Shown here: one piece after another, positions 1-8,286 of the stretch | Layout: each line of letters begins with the position of its first letter | How positions within the stretch are numbered: position 1 is the stretch's first letter | Assembly (NCBI RefSeq): GCF_003591035.1 | Contig: NZ_QYUO01000003.1 | Span: 310,001 to 374,000 of the forward strand | Length of the DNA: 64,000 nucleotides | Source: Noviherbaspirillum saxi | Lineage (GTDB): Bacteria > Pseudomonadota > Gammaproteobacteria > Burkholderiales > Burkholderiaceae_D | Direction: 5' to 3' | Position numbers and translations under genes: made by a program | The notes under the pieces: model-generated | Database searches by the model: none | What the model saw: the letters and a program-made list of their open reading frames with translations, nothing else | Told to the model about the DNA's origin: nothing

Positions 1-72
1 AAAGAGCCAGCGGCCGGTTCGGGTCACGGGACATCTGACACACCTGATTGATATAGTCCCAACTTATACACG

Positions 73-345
73 TCAGTTCACTGCCGAAATGCCGCCATCG
101 ATTGCCAAGACCTGACCAGTCACGTGTTTGTCGGCATACGATGCAAACAGCAATGCCGCACCTTTCAAGTCCTCGTCATCGCCGATGCGCTGCAGCGGCG
201 TGCGCCGGGCGATATCGTCCTCGCCCATTTTTTCCAGCGTGTCCTTGGTCATCTTGCACGGGAAGAAGCCTGGCGCCAGCGCGTTCACCGTGATGCCGTA
301 ACGACCCCACTCCCCCACCAGCGTACGGGTGAAATTGAATAAGTC
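73..345 (-). pseudogene. C-terminal remnant of a short-chain dehydrogenase/reductase (SDR)
   Basis: The minus-strand reading frame ends at a TGA at 73-75. It encodes about 90 residues that read like the C-terminal third of a FabG-type SDR: a GEWGRYGITVNALAPGFF segment, then a helix region and the usual ending VTGQVLAIDGG. The N-terminal two thirds, with the TGxxxGxG nucleotide-binding loop, the NNAG motif and the catalytic Tyr-x-x-x-Lys, are absent. Similarity stops at about 345-355, just where the YxxxK element should lie, and the DNA beyond is unrelated intergenic sequence. An ATG at 421-423 could open the frame, but its first 25 codons look non-coding. I read this as a gene truncated by a rearrangement, almost certainly non-functional. 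Confidence 0.75.
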
Positions 346-695
346 GGTTGTCTTTTCCGGGGCGGCGTGAACCTTTTTCAAACGCGTCTGTATCGATGGA
401 AAACCGATCGCTGGCCGCTGCACGAGAAGACGACAAAACGGCTTTCCCCATCATGTGGCGCAAAACCGGATACCTCCTCATGCAATTCCCAATCGTTGCT
501 TTGTACGATTGCCAAGGTACGACAACCTATCCCCCTCTTCACCTCCCCTTGCGGACGAGGAGGTCTGAAGCGAAGCGCGTCACCGGCCAGCGTCGCTGGA
601 GGCACTCCGCACCCTCGCTTTTGGAGGGGGGCGTGGTAGCGTCCTCGCAGACTAGTCTTTGCATCTGGAATGAAAAGAAATGCAGGGACAATCAA
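346..695. other. Intergenic region with C-rich repeat, upstream of the aldehyde dehydrogenase
   Basis: No gene is supported here. The region runs from the SDR breakpoint to the aldehyde dehydrogenase start. Bases 511-525 (GCCAAGGTACGACAA) recur exactly at 25904-25918, and both copies are followed by a C-rich tract containing CCTCCCCTTGCGGACG. The stretch at about 543-640 has pyrimidine-rich and purine-rich arms (ACCTCCCC..., ...GGAGGGGGG) that could form a long imperfect hairpin. The promoter of the downstream gene probably lies here, but I cannot assign its elements. Confidence 0.5.
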
Positions 696-2156
696 ATGAA
701 AACCGTAATGAAACTGGCAGATTCTGGTTTGCTAAAGAATCGTGCATTTATTGATGGCGCATGGGTAGCGGCAGATGACGGGGCCACTTTCCCGGTGACC
801 GATCCGGCGACCGGCGAGGTGCTGGCCAATGTGGCATCGCTCGGTGTTGCCGAAACCCGGCGCGCGATTGCAGCGGCGGAGACCGCGCAGCGGAAATGGC
901 AGAGTAAATCTGGCAAGGAGCGCGCCAATATACTTCGCGCCTGGTATGACGCGATCATCGCCAATCTGGAAGACCTTGCAATTCTGATGACACATGAACA
1001 AGGCAAGCCGCTGGCGGAATCGCGTGGCGAAATCCAGTACGCGGCATCTTTCGTCGAATGGTTCGCTGAGGAAGCCAAGCGCATTACCGGCGACGTCTCA
1101 CATCATCCACAGGCGGATAAGCGCATTATCGTGCTGAAGCAGCCTGTCGGCGTGTGCGCCGCGATCACGCCATGGAACTTCCCGGCCGCGATGATCACGC
1201 GCAAAGTAGCACCCGCACTTGCTGCCGGTTGCTCCATCATCGTCAAGCCTGCTTCTCAGACGCCGTTGTCCGCGTTGGCATTGGCAGCGCTCGCAGAGCG
1301 TGCCGGCGTTCCGCATGGCGTGATCCAGGTACTTACCGGAAACGCCCGCATGATCGGCGGCGAGCTGACTGCGAGTCCCGTCGTTCGCAAACTGTCCTTC
1401 ACCGGCTCGACCGAGATTGGCCGCACACTCATGGAGCAATCGGCGCCGACCATCAAGCGTTTGTCGCTGGAGCTTGGTGGCAATGCACCCTTCATCGTCT
1501 TCGACGACGCCGACCTGCACAATGCGGTCGAAGGCGCTGTCGCCGCTAAATATCGCAACAGCGGTCAGACCTGCGTGTGCGCCAACCGCATCCTGGTACA
1601 AGACGGAATTTACGACGCCTTTGTGGACGCACTCGCGGCACGCGTCAGCAAACTTCAAGTTGGCAACGGCCTCGATCCGCAGACTGTGCAAGGACCGTTG
1701 ATCGACGAAGCCGCGGTAGCCAAAGTGGAAGAGCTGATTGCTGACGCTACAGCGCTCGGCGCACGCGTGGTAACCGGCGGCAAACCGCACGCGCTCGGCG
1801 GAACCTTCTATCAACCGACTGTGCTCGCCAATGCAAGCGCGCACATGCGCGTCGCCCGCGAAGAAATCTTCGGTCCGGTTGCGCCGGTCTTCCGCTTCCA
1901 TGACGAAGCCGATGCCATTACGCAAGCCAACGATACCGAGTTCGGCCTCGCTGCATACTTGTACACCCGCGACATCAGCCGATCCTGGCGTATCGCCGAG
2001 GCTCTGGAGTGCGGCATGGTCGGCCTCAATACCGGCCTGATCTCCAATGAGGTCGCACCCTTCGGCGGCATCAAGCATTCCGGCTTCGGACGTGAGGGCT
2101 CACGCTATGGCATAGACGAGTATCTCGAACTCAAATATATCTGCACGCAGTTATGA
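696..2156 (+). CDS. gabD: NAD(P)-dependent aldehyde dehydrogenase, succinate-semialdehyde dehydrogenase type
   Basis: This 486-residue protein belongs to the aldehyde dehydrogenase superfamily and most resembles GabD, which oxidises succinate semialdehyde to succinate in the cytoplasm. The segment ITPWNFP, the NAD-site FTGSTEIGR, the general base Glu259 in LELGG and the catalytic Cys293 in GQTCVC are all present, as is the EEIFGPV segment. Length and catalytic spacing match GabD. The frame is open upstream to 348, but the start is placed at ATG 696 because AGGGA lies at a good distance and similarity begins here. It sits 17 bases before an iron-type alcohol dehydrogenase, so an alcohol to aldehyde to acid pair is likely; 4-hydroxybutyrate would be one candidate substrate. 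Substrate identity is inferred only. Confidence 0.88.
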   Translation: MKTVMKLADSGLLKNRAFIDGAWVAADDGATFPVTDPATGEVLANVASLGVAETRRAIAAAETAQRKWQSKSGKERANILRAWYDAIIANLEDLAILMTHEQGKPLAESRGEIQYAASFVEWFAEEAKRITGDVSHHPQADKRIIVLKQPVGVCAAITPWNFPAAMITRKVAPALAAGCSIIVKPASQTPLSALALAALAERAGVPHGVIQVLTGNARMIGGELTASPVVRKLSFTGSTEIGRTLMEQSAPTIKRLSLELGGNAPFIVFDDADLHNAVEGAVAAKYRNSGQTCVCANRILVQDGIYDAFVDALAARVSKLQVGNGLDPQTVQGPLIDEAAVAKVEELIADATALGARVVTGGKPHALGGTFYQPTVLANASAHMRVAREEIFGPVAPVFRFHDEADAITQANDTEFGLAAYLYTRDISRSWRIAEALECGMVGLNTGLISNEVAPFGGIKHSGFGREGSRYGIDEYLELKYICTQL

Positions 2157-2173
2157 TTCGGAGGTAGAGCATC

Positions 2174-3328
2174 ATGACCGCATTCGAATTCAGCACCGTC
2201 CCCTCGATCATCGCCGAATATGGTGCTATGCGCCGTTTCGGCGTCATTCTGCGCGAACGTTTTGCACAGGAGCGCTTGTGCCTGATCACCGACCGATTCT
2301 TGCGGGACAGCGGGCTGCTTGCGCCGGCGCTCGCGAGCCTGCATGGAACCGGTTGGAAGGTGACCATCATCGACGATGTGGTTGCCGATCCTCCGGAAGA
2401 GGTCGTGCTGGCTGCGGCCGAACGTGCGCTTGCATCCGGTGCGGAACTCATCGTCGGCTTCGGCGGCGGCTCGTCGATGGACGTGGCGAAATTGATCGCC
2501 GCGCTTCTCGGATCAAACCAGTCACTACAAACGATGTATGGTGTCGGCAACATCACCGGCCCTCGACTTCCCCTCGTGCAGGTACCGACCACCGCAGGTA
2601 CCGGCTCCGAAGTCACGCCGATTTCGATTGTCACCACTGGCGCAACCACCAAGGCGGGCGTCGTGTCGCCCATGCTGTACGCGGACCTGACGGTGCTCGA
2701 TGCCGAACTGACCGTTGGCTTGCCGCCGCATGTGACCGCAGCCACCGGAATCGATGCGATCGTGCATGCGATCGAGGCCTATACCTCCAGGCACAAGAAG
2801 AATCCGCTATCGGACATGCTGGCGCGCGAAGCTCTTCGATTGCTCTCCACCAATCTGCTGCCAGTCTTCCGAAATGGCAGCGACCGCAAGGCACGCGAAG
2901 CGATGCTGCTGGGTGCGATGCTTGCGGGCCAGGCATTTGCCAATGCGCCGGTCGCCGCAGTGCACGCGCTCGCCTATCCGATCGGCGGCATCTTTCATGT
3001 TCCGCATGGATTGTCGAATTCGCTGGTACTGCCCCACGTGCTGCGCTTCAATGCGCCGGCCGCAAGCGCGCTTTATAGTGAGCTGGCAGAGATCGTGGTG
3101 CCCAATTGCAGCGGTAGCGATGAAGCGCGCTGCCATGCACTGATTCAAGCCCTCGAAGGACTCGCGGCCGCGACGGGTATCGAGCGCAAGTTGCGCGAGG
3201 TCGGCATCAGCGACGCGGACCTGCCACGCTTGGCCTCCGATGCGATGCTTCAAACGCGCCTCCTGGTCAATAATCCCCGCGAGGTAAGCGAAGTGGATGC
3301 CCTCGCCATTTATCTGGCCGCGTACTAA
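2174..3328 (+). CDS. Iron-containing (group III) alcohol dehydrogenase
   Basis: This 384-residue cytoplasmic protein has the hallmarks of the iron-activated alcohol dehydrogenase family, which reversibly oxidises primary alcohols with NAD(P). The cofactor-binding GGGSSMDVAK lies near residue 97, followed by PTTAGTGSEVT, and the metal ligands are expected in DAIVHAIEAY and in HALAYPIGGIFHVPHG. Length is typical for the family. A strong GGAGGT ribosome site precedes the ATG. It follows the aldehyde dehydrogenase closely and is very probably co-transcribed with it. 4-hydroxybutyrate or 1,3-propanediol dehydrogenases are the closest functional types I can name, but the sequence does not decide between them. 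The stop codon lies inside the left arm of an inverted-repeat element. Confidence 0.88.
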   Translation: MTAFEFSTVPSIIAEYGAMRRFGVILRERFAQERLCLITDRFLRDSGLLAPALASLHGTGWKVTIIDDVVADPPEEVVLAAAERALASGAELIVGFGGGSSMDVAKLIAALLGSNQSLQTMYGVGNITGPRLPLVQVPTTAGTGSEVTPISIVTTGATTKAGVVSPMLYADLTVLDAELTVGLPPHVTAATGIDAIVHAIEAYTSRHKKNPLSDMLAREALRLLSTNLLPVFRNGSDRKAREAMLLGAMLAGQAFANAPVAAVHALAYPIGGIFHVPHGLSNSLVLPHVLRFNAPAASALYSELAEIVVPNCSGSDEARCHALIQALEGLAAATGIERKLREVGISDADLPRLASDAMLQTRLLVNNPREVSEVDALAIYLAAY

Positions 3329-3553
3329 TACTACTGCGTCACAAAATTTCGTCGTAAGGTTCCCTCCCCCATGCAGGGGGAGGGCTAGGGGCGCCCGGCG
3401 TAGGGTGGGGGTAGTACGGTTGAGTTATTGCAGTGATATCTCGAGCACCCTACCCCTGCGCGGGCCGCCCCATCCCAACCTTCCCCCTACGCCGGGCGCC
3501 CCTGCAAGGGGGAAGGAGCCTGACAGCGATGGACTTATGACGCAGTAGTACTA
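3326..3553. repeat. About 228-bp element with terminal inverted repeats spanning two convergent stop codons
   Basis: The left end (TAATACTACTGCGTCA, 3326-3341) is matched in inverted orientation at the right end (3538-3553) with one mismatch. The arms include the TAA of the alcohol dehydrogenase and the stop of the convergent AraC gene. Inside are two C/G-rich hairpins (about 3361-3386 and 3481-3520), each carrying GCGCCCGGCGTAGG or its complement, a motif also present at 20799-20812. There is no open reading frame of note. It may be a non-autonomous mobile element or a large bidirectional terminator. Confidence 0.6.
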
Positions 3554-4495
3554 ATGTCCGGCACCGAAGCGCAAAGTTTGAGACGGCAATTCGCCGAAAA
3601 ACTGCCGGTAGTCGTTCGAGAAACTTCCCAGATGGAAGAAGCCCCAACGTGCCGCTGCTTCGCTGATTGTCATTTGAGAAGCGGGGATCGAGCGTAAAAG
3701 GCGCCTCACGCTGCCCAGGCGTATCTTGCGCAGATAGGAAGAAGGCGACATGCCCATGATGTGCGTGAAACTCGTTTGCAGCGTGCGCCGGCACACGCGA
3801 AGTTCCGTACATAGATCGAGTACCGAGGGCGGATCTTCAGGATTGCCCAGTACCAGGTCCTGGCTACGTTTCACGATATCGTTGTAAGTCTGGCGCGTCA
3901 GATTGGGACGCCCAGCCACTTCCGCTTCCTGCAGGGCGCAGAAGATCGCATCGAGCAACTGCTTGCGCAGCATGGCGCGCACCTGCTCGCGGTCGAGGTG
4001 CTCGACATGATTTTTCAATTCATCAATGCCCAAACGCAGTACAGAAAATGCATGACTGTCGTGCATGAACTTAATGTGCCGGCTGGCGTTTCGCTTTGTT
4101 GCGAATCCTAAAGGTTCAACAAGCCGATCGAATTCCGCAGCCGACATGGTGATGCCAGACACCTCCATGCCGCCAGCCACGCGGTACATCCAATCCCCTC
4201 CGCCGCGCTTGAATCCGGAATGCACGTGGCTGCCGTTGTTTCGGTCGCTTGCGTCCAAAGAATGCGCAGGAACGGTCCATGCCAACACGACGGCACTCGG
4301 TAAAACACCGCCGCACTGGACGATGTCGCAATTGGTGCGCTCGTGGAAGGCATGGATACCGTCGAGATCGATTTGCTGCAGGGTGCTTTGGAAACGACCC
4401 TTGTCGATTTGAAAATAATCCTGAGTGAGATTGACGACACTTCTTCCGTGCTCATTCGCATCAGAAAAACACTGCACTGAATAGTAAGTTTTCAT
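3551..4495 (-). CDS. AraC-family transcriptional regulator
   Basis: This cytoplasmic DNA-binding regulator of about 314 residues has a divergent N-terminal sensing region and a C-terminal double helix-turn-helix of the AraC/XylS type (SVLDLCTELRVCRRTLQTSF ... ISEAAARWGFFHLGSFSNDYRQFFGELPS). The overall form resembles the EutR/OruR branch. I placed the start at ATG 4495 (MKTYYSV); an in-frame ATG at 4537 would add 14 residues, and neither has a clear ribosome site. It is divergent from the flavin amine oxidase at 4706 and convergent with the alcohol dehydrogenase, so it probably controls one or both flanking catabolic units. The inducer is unknown. Confidence 0.85.
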   Translation of the reverse strand: MKTYYSVQCFSDANEHGRSVVNLTQDYFQIDKGRFQSTLQQIDLDGIHAFHERTNCDIVQCGGVLPSAVVLAWTVPAHSLDASDRNNGSHVHSGFKRGGGDWMYRVAGGMEVSGITMSAAEFDRLVEPLGFATKRNASRHIKFMHDSHAFSVLRLGIDELKNHVEHLDREQVRAMLRKQLLDAIFCALQEAEVAGRPNLTRQTYNDIVKRSQDLVLGNPEDPPSVLDLCTELRVCRRTLQTSFTHIMGMSPSSYLRKIRLGSVRRLLRSIPASQMTISEAAARWGFFHLGSFSNDYRQFFGELPSQTLRFGAGH

Positions 4496-4705
4496 TTCTG
4501 CATCTCGTTTGGGACTCGCCGCAGTACTTGCGTCCATGCAAAGACGGATTGAGGGTCTATACGCGGGAGTCTACACAATCTTGTGCCAAGTGCACACCGC
4601 GTCCACTCTTACACCGAACGGCTTGCCAATTTCTGATAAAGGGTTTTGCGTCCCCTGCCCTATGCTCGTTGCATCGTCCATTGAGAACTGAAACGAGAGG
4701 CAAAC
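4496..4705. promoter_or_regulatory. Divergent regulatory region between araC-type gene and amine oxidase
   Basis: The two genes point away from each other across about 210 bases, so both promoters should be here. A short inverted repeat, TGTGC-N5-GCACA, lies at 4582-4596 and could be part of a regulator site. No promoter hexamers are assigned with confidence. Confidence 0.35.
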
Positions 4706-6187
4706 ATGCAAGACAAAGAGCAAAACAGCAACACGCCGTTGGATTTCAATCGGCGCGACTTCATGCGCCGCGCAGGTGCAAGCGCAGGCGCGGTGGCTGC
4801 TGGCGGTGTCCTCGGCACAGCTTCCTCGGCGGCGAATGCAGGCGGTGCGCAACGCAAGGCAAAGACCAAGGGCGTCGACTACGACGTGATCGTGCTGGGC
4901 GGCGGTTTTGCCGGCGTGACGGCAGCACGCGACAGTTCCAAGAATGGTTACAAGACGCTGCTGCTGGAAGCGCGCGACCGTCTGGGCGGGCGCACCTTCA
5001 CCAGCGAGTTCGCCGGTCACAAAGTTGAACTTGGCGGCACCTGGATTCACTGGACCCAGCCGTTCGTCTGGGCCGAAGTGCAGCGCTACCAGCTCGACGT
5101 GGTCGAGACGCCCAAAGGCAAGATCGTTGAGCCGGGCACGACGCTCAAGGTACTGGTCGACGGGCGCTGCGAGACGCTGGACAAGCCGGAGCAGCTCGGC
5201 CCGGTGTTTGGCGCGTTCAACAAGTATTTCGCCGATGCCAGCGCGATCTGGGAGCGTCCGTACGACACAGCATTTTGCTTGCCGGAGGTCCTCAAGCACG
5301 AAAAGCTGAGCGCGCTGGATGCTGCGCAAAAGATGAACCTCACACCGGTGCAGCGGGTCGTGCTGGAAGCTTATCTAATGGGCTTGTCGCACGGCCCGGC
5401 CAGCCAGGCAGCGTATGTCGAAGTCAGCCGCTGGTGGGCTCTGCCGGGCGGCAATATGAAAGCGCTCTTCGATGCGGGCGGCCGCTACACCTTCAAGGAT
5501 GGCACGGTCAGCCTGATCAACAAGATGATCGAGGATGGCAAGTTCGAGATGCGTCTGAAGACGCCGGTCAAGTCAGTCGATGACCGTGGCGATCATGTGG
5601 TCGTAACCACGGTGAACGGACAGCGTTATACAGCCGCTGCCGTGATCGTGGGCCTGCCGATGAACGTGGTGCACAACGTCCAGTTCACGCCGGCGCTGGA
5701 CCCGCGGGTGGTCGAGGCCGGGCGCGAGAAGCATGTGGGCTGCGGCATCAAACTGATGATCAAGGTCAAGGGACGTCTGGCGAAAAACAAGGTGACTGCG
5801 CTGGGCCCCGCATCGCATCCGCTGCCGATCGTCTCGACCTATGTGGCTGAAGACGACTACACCATCATGACGATGTTCGGCTCCGATCCCAAACGCATCG
5901 ACTACCGCGACAAGGCGGCGGTGCAGGCCGCGCTGCGCGATTACTTCCCGGAGGCGGTCGTCGAGCAAGTCCATTTCAATCCGTGGACGGACGATCCCTA
6001 CAGCCAGGGCACCTGGTGCGACTACAAGCCGGGCTGGTTCGAAAAATACCTTCCTCATTTCCAGAAGGATCGCGGCCGGGTGGTCTTCGGCCAGGGCGAT
6101 CACGGCGAGGGATGGCGCGGCTTCATCGATGGCGCGATCGGTGCCGGCATGGGCGCGGCCGTTCGCGTCAAGGCACGGCTCGGCTGA
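4706..6187 (+). CDS. Tat-exported FAD-dependent amine oxidase (monoamine oxidase family)
   Basis: This 493-residue flavoprotein of the amine oxidase family would oxidise a primary or secondary amine to an imine/aldehyde with release of H2O2 or transfer to an acceptor. The N-terminus carries a twin-arginine signal (NRRDFMRRAG, then an Ala/Gly-rich hydrophobic stretch to about residue 48), so it acts in the periplasm after folding with FAD. The dinucleotide motif VIVLGGGFAGVTAARD is followed by the typical EARDRLGGRTFTS and GGTWIHW segments, and the C-terminus has the second FAD contact (HGEGWRGFIDGAIGAG). A GAGAGG ribosome site precedes the ATG. It has its own promoter, divergent from araC. 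Product aldehydes might feed the dehydrogenases at 696-3328, but the substrate is not visible. Confidence 0.87.
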   Translation: MQDKEQNSNTPLDFNRRDFMRRAGASAGAVAAGGVLGTASSAANAGGAQRKAKTKGVDYDVIVLGGGFAGVTAARDSSKNGYKTLLLEARDRLGGRTFTSEFAGHKVELGGTWIHWTQPFVWAEVQRYQLDVVETPKGKIVEPGTTLKVLVDGRCETLDKPEQLGPVFGAFNKYFADASAIWERPYDTAFCLPEVLKHEKLSALDAAQKMNLTPVQRVVLEAYLMGLSHGPASQAAYVEVSRWWALPGGNMKALFDAGGRYTFKDGTVSLINKMIEDGKFEMRLKTPVKSVDDRGDHVVVTTVNGQRYTAAAVIVGLPMNVVHNVQFTPALDPRVVEAGREKHVGCGIKLMIKVKGRLAKNKVTALGPASHPLPIVSTYVAEDDYTIMTMFGSDPKRIDYRDKAAVQAALRDYFPEAVVEQVHFNPWTDDPYSQGTWCDYKPGWFEKYLPHFQKDRGRVVFGQGDHGEGWRGFIDGAIGAGMGAAVRVKARLG

Positions 6188-6222
6188 TTCGATCTTCATG
6201 ATCTGTGCTCCTTACCCGTGCA

Positions 6223-6487
6223 AGGCATGGGTAGCTACACATCTCCAGGCTTTGCTCGCAGGCGGGCGCTTGAGTTGAATTTTTCTGTATTTCTACCCCC
6301 GTCGTCCCCGAGAAATCGGGGACCCATGGTGAGTTCGCGGTTCAGCGCTGGTATGGAAGGAAACGGATTCTGCAACCGGCTTATGGGTTCCCGTTTTCAC
6401 GGGAACGACGGGGCTAGGTTGGTAAAAAAAATACACACAGTCACCCGCACGCGAGCGAAGGATGGAGATGTGTAGATACCCATGCCT
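6223..6487. repeat. Nested inverted-repeat element (MITE-like)
   Basis: The outer arms (6223-6246 and 6464-6487) are inverted copies with one mismatch over about 24 bases (core GGGTA[G/T]CTACACATCTCC). A second pair of inverted arms, CCCCGTCGTCCC at about 6297-6308 and GGGAACGACGGGG at 6401-6413, is nested inside. Small perfect hairpins lie next to them, including GTCCCCGA-GAAA-TCGGGGAC at 6304-6323 and GTTCCCG/CGGGAAC at 6387-6406. No coding capacity is evident. It fills most of the gap between the amine oxidase and the DUF1302 gene. Confidence 0.65.
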
Positions 6488-6616
6488 GCAAGGTTGACGC
6501 GGCGACGGCAGTAAAGGGAGGAATTCAGTACACAACATTAGGAAAACCAGCAGGATGCCCAGCCGCATCCACGCGGCAGACAAAAACAATCCACAAGCAA
6601 TTCCAGGGAGACGTGA

Positions 6617-8275
6617 ATGAACAACAAAAAACAAGTCCGATTCGGCACACTTCGCCGCACCGCCCTCGTCATGGCGGCAGCTGCACTGTGCGCCGGCGTG
6701 TGCGGCAGCGCCGCCGCCTTCCAGATCGATACCGGCAACGAGGACTTCCAGGTCCACTGGGACAACACGGTCCGCTACAACTTCGGCAAGCGCGTCGAAG
6801 CGCAAGACCCAGCGATTCTGGCAAATCCGAACAAGGATGACGGCAACCGCAATTTCGGCAAGGGCAGCGCGGTCACCAACCGCCTCGATCTGCTGACCGA
6901 ACTCGATATCGTGTACAAGGAGAATTTTGGCGCGCGCGTGTCGGCCGCAGGCTGGTATGACCAGGCGTATTCGGGCGGGTTCGACAACACCAGCGTCGCC
7001 ACTTCCAACCACTTGCTCAACGGCGCGCCGGCCCTGGGTTTGTCCAACTATACCAAGCGCTATTTCAAGGGACCGTCCGGCGAATGGCTCGATGCCTTCC
7101 TGTTCGGATCCTTCGATCTCGGCACCATGCCGATGACCGTGCGCGCGGGACGGCATACGGTGTACTGGGGCGAGAGCCTGCTGGACCCGGTGAACGGCAT
7201 CGCCTACGGACAGGCGCCGCTGGACCTGGGCAAGGGCCTGTCCACCCCCGGGGTCGAGGCCAAGGAATTGTTCCGCCCCATCACACAGATTTCCGGCACG
7301 CTGCAGGCCACGCCGACACTGTCACTGGCCGGCCAATATTTCCTCAAGTGGGAAGAAAACCGGTTTCCGGAATCCGGCAGCTATTTGATGGACATCGATC
7401 CGCTGCTGCGTGGCGGGGAATCGTACATTCTCGGACCAGGATTCTCGCTGACGCAAGGAAAGACCATCGAGCCGAAGAACCGCGGCGAATGGGGCCTGGC
7501 AGCACGCTGGAGTCCGCAATGGCTGGACGGCACGGCGGGCTTCTACGTGCGCCGCTTCGCCGACAAGATGCCGCAACTCATTGTGAATATGGCCACCGGC
7601 GAGTACCTGACCAACTATGCCGCAGATGTCGACATGGTTGGCTTCAGCCTGTCCAAGCAGATCGCCGGTGTGAGCGTCGGCATGGACCTGAACTACCGCA
7701 AGAACATGCCGCTCAATAACGAGGGCGCACTCGTCTTCTCGAATGCGGAACTGCCTGCACTGGGCCAAACGCTTGCTCCGCGCGGCAAGACGCTGCACGG
7801 CGTGTTGAATGCACTTGGTTCGATCAAGCAAACACCGGTGTTCGATAGCGCGAGCTGGATCGCCGAACTTTCCTGGACCCGCTTGCTGTCGGTGACGAGC
7901 GATCCGCAAGACATCTTTACCGGCCGCGCCGCATACACGGATATCGACAGGGCAACCAAGGATTATGTGGGGATCGGCCTGAAGTTCACACCGAAGTGGT
8001 ACCAAGTGTTCCCGGGTGCGGATTTGTCGATGCCGATCGCCTATTCGCGCGGCTTGTCGGGTAATTCGGTGGTACTCGGTGGCGGCAACAAGGATAGCGG
8101 CAGCTATTCGATCGGGCTGGGTCTGGACGTCTACAGCAAGTACCGCTTCGACCTGCAGTATGCCGATTACTTCGGACCGTACCGGACGGAAGACGGCGCA
8201 GTCGTCACCGCCAGCGGCAATGCCGCCGTCAAGGACCGCGGCACGGTTTACCTGACATTCAAGACCACATTCTAA
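6617..8275 (+). CDS. DUF1302 family outer-membrane protein
   Basis: This 552-residue protein starts with a Sec signal peptide (about residues 1-35, ending CGSAAA before FQIDTG) and matches the DUF1302 family of predicted outer-membrane beta-barrels. The mature protein is rich in alternating aromatic/polar strands and ends VYLTFKTTF, a terminal phenylalanine typical of BAM-assembled barrels. The ribosome site CCAGGGAGA precedes the ATG. It lies 11 bases before a DUF1329 gene; the pair is a conserved partnership often found in hydrophobic-compound catabolic clusters. A role in uptake or envelope handling of a hydrophobic substrate is plausible but unproven. I see no truncation. Confidence 0.88.
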   Translation: MNNKKQVRFGTLRRTALVMAAAALCAGVCGSAAAFQIDTGNEDFQVHWDNTVRYNFGKRVEAQDPAILANPNKDDGNRNFGKGSAVTNRLDLLTELDIVYKENFGARVSAAGWYDQAYSGGFDNTSVATSNHLLNGAPALGLSNYTKRYFKGPSGEWLDAFLFGSFDLGTMPMTVRAGRHTVYWGESLLDPVNGIAYGQAPLDLGKGLSTPGVEAKELFRPITQISGTLQATPTLSLAGQYFLKWEENRFPESGSYLMDIDPLLRGGESYILGPGFSLTQGKTIEPKNRGEWGLAARWSPQWLDGTAGFYVRRFADKMPQLIVNMATGEYLTNYAADVDMVGFSLSKQIAGVSVGMDLNYRKNMPLNNEGALVFSNAELPALGQTLAPRGKTLHGVLNALGSIKQTPVFDSASWIAELSWTRLLSVTSDPQDIFTGRAAYTDIDRATKDYVGIGLKFTPKWYQVFPGADLSMPIAYSRGLSGNSVVLGGGNKDSGSYSIGLGLDVYSKYRFDLQYADYFGPYRTEDGAVVTASGNAAVKDRGTVYLTFKTTF

Positions 8276-8286
8276 GGGACGAGAAC

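Noticed and set aside
1098..2078. Long antisense frame (326 codons) under the aldehyde dehydrogenase
   Set aside because: The + strand gene has complete catalytic motifs; the antisense frame is a product of high-GC codon bias.
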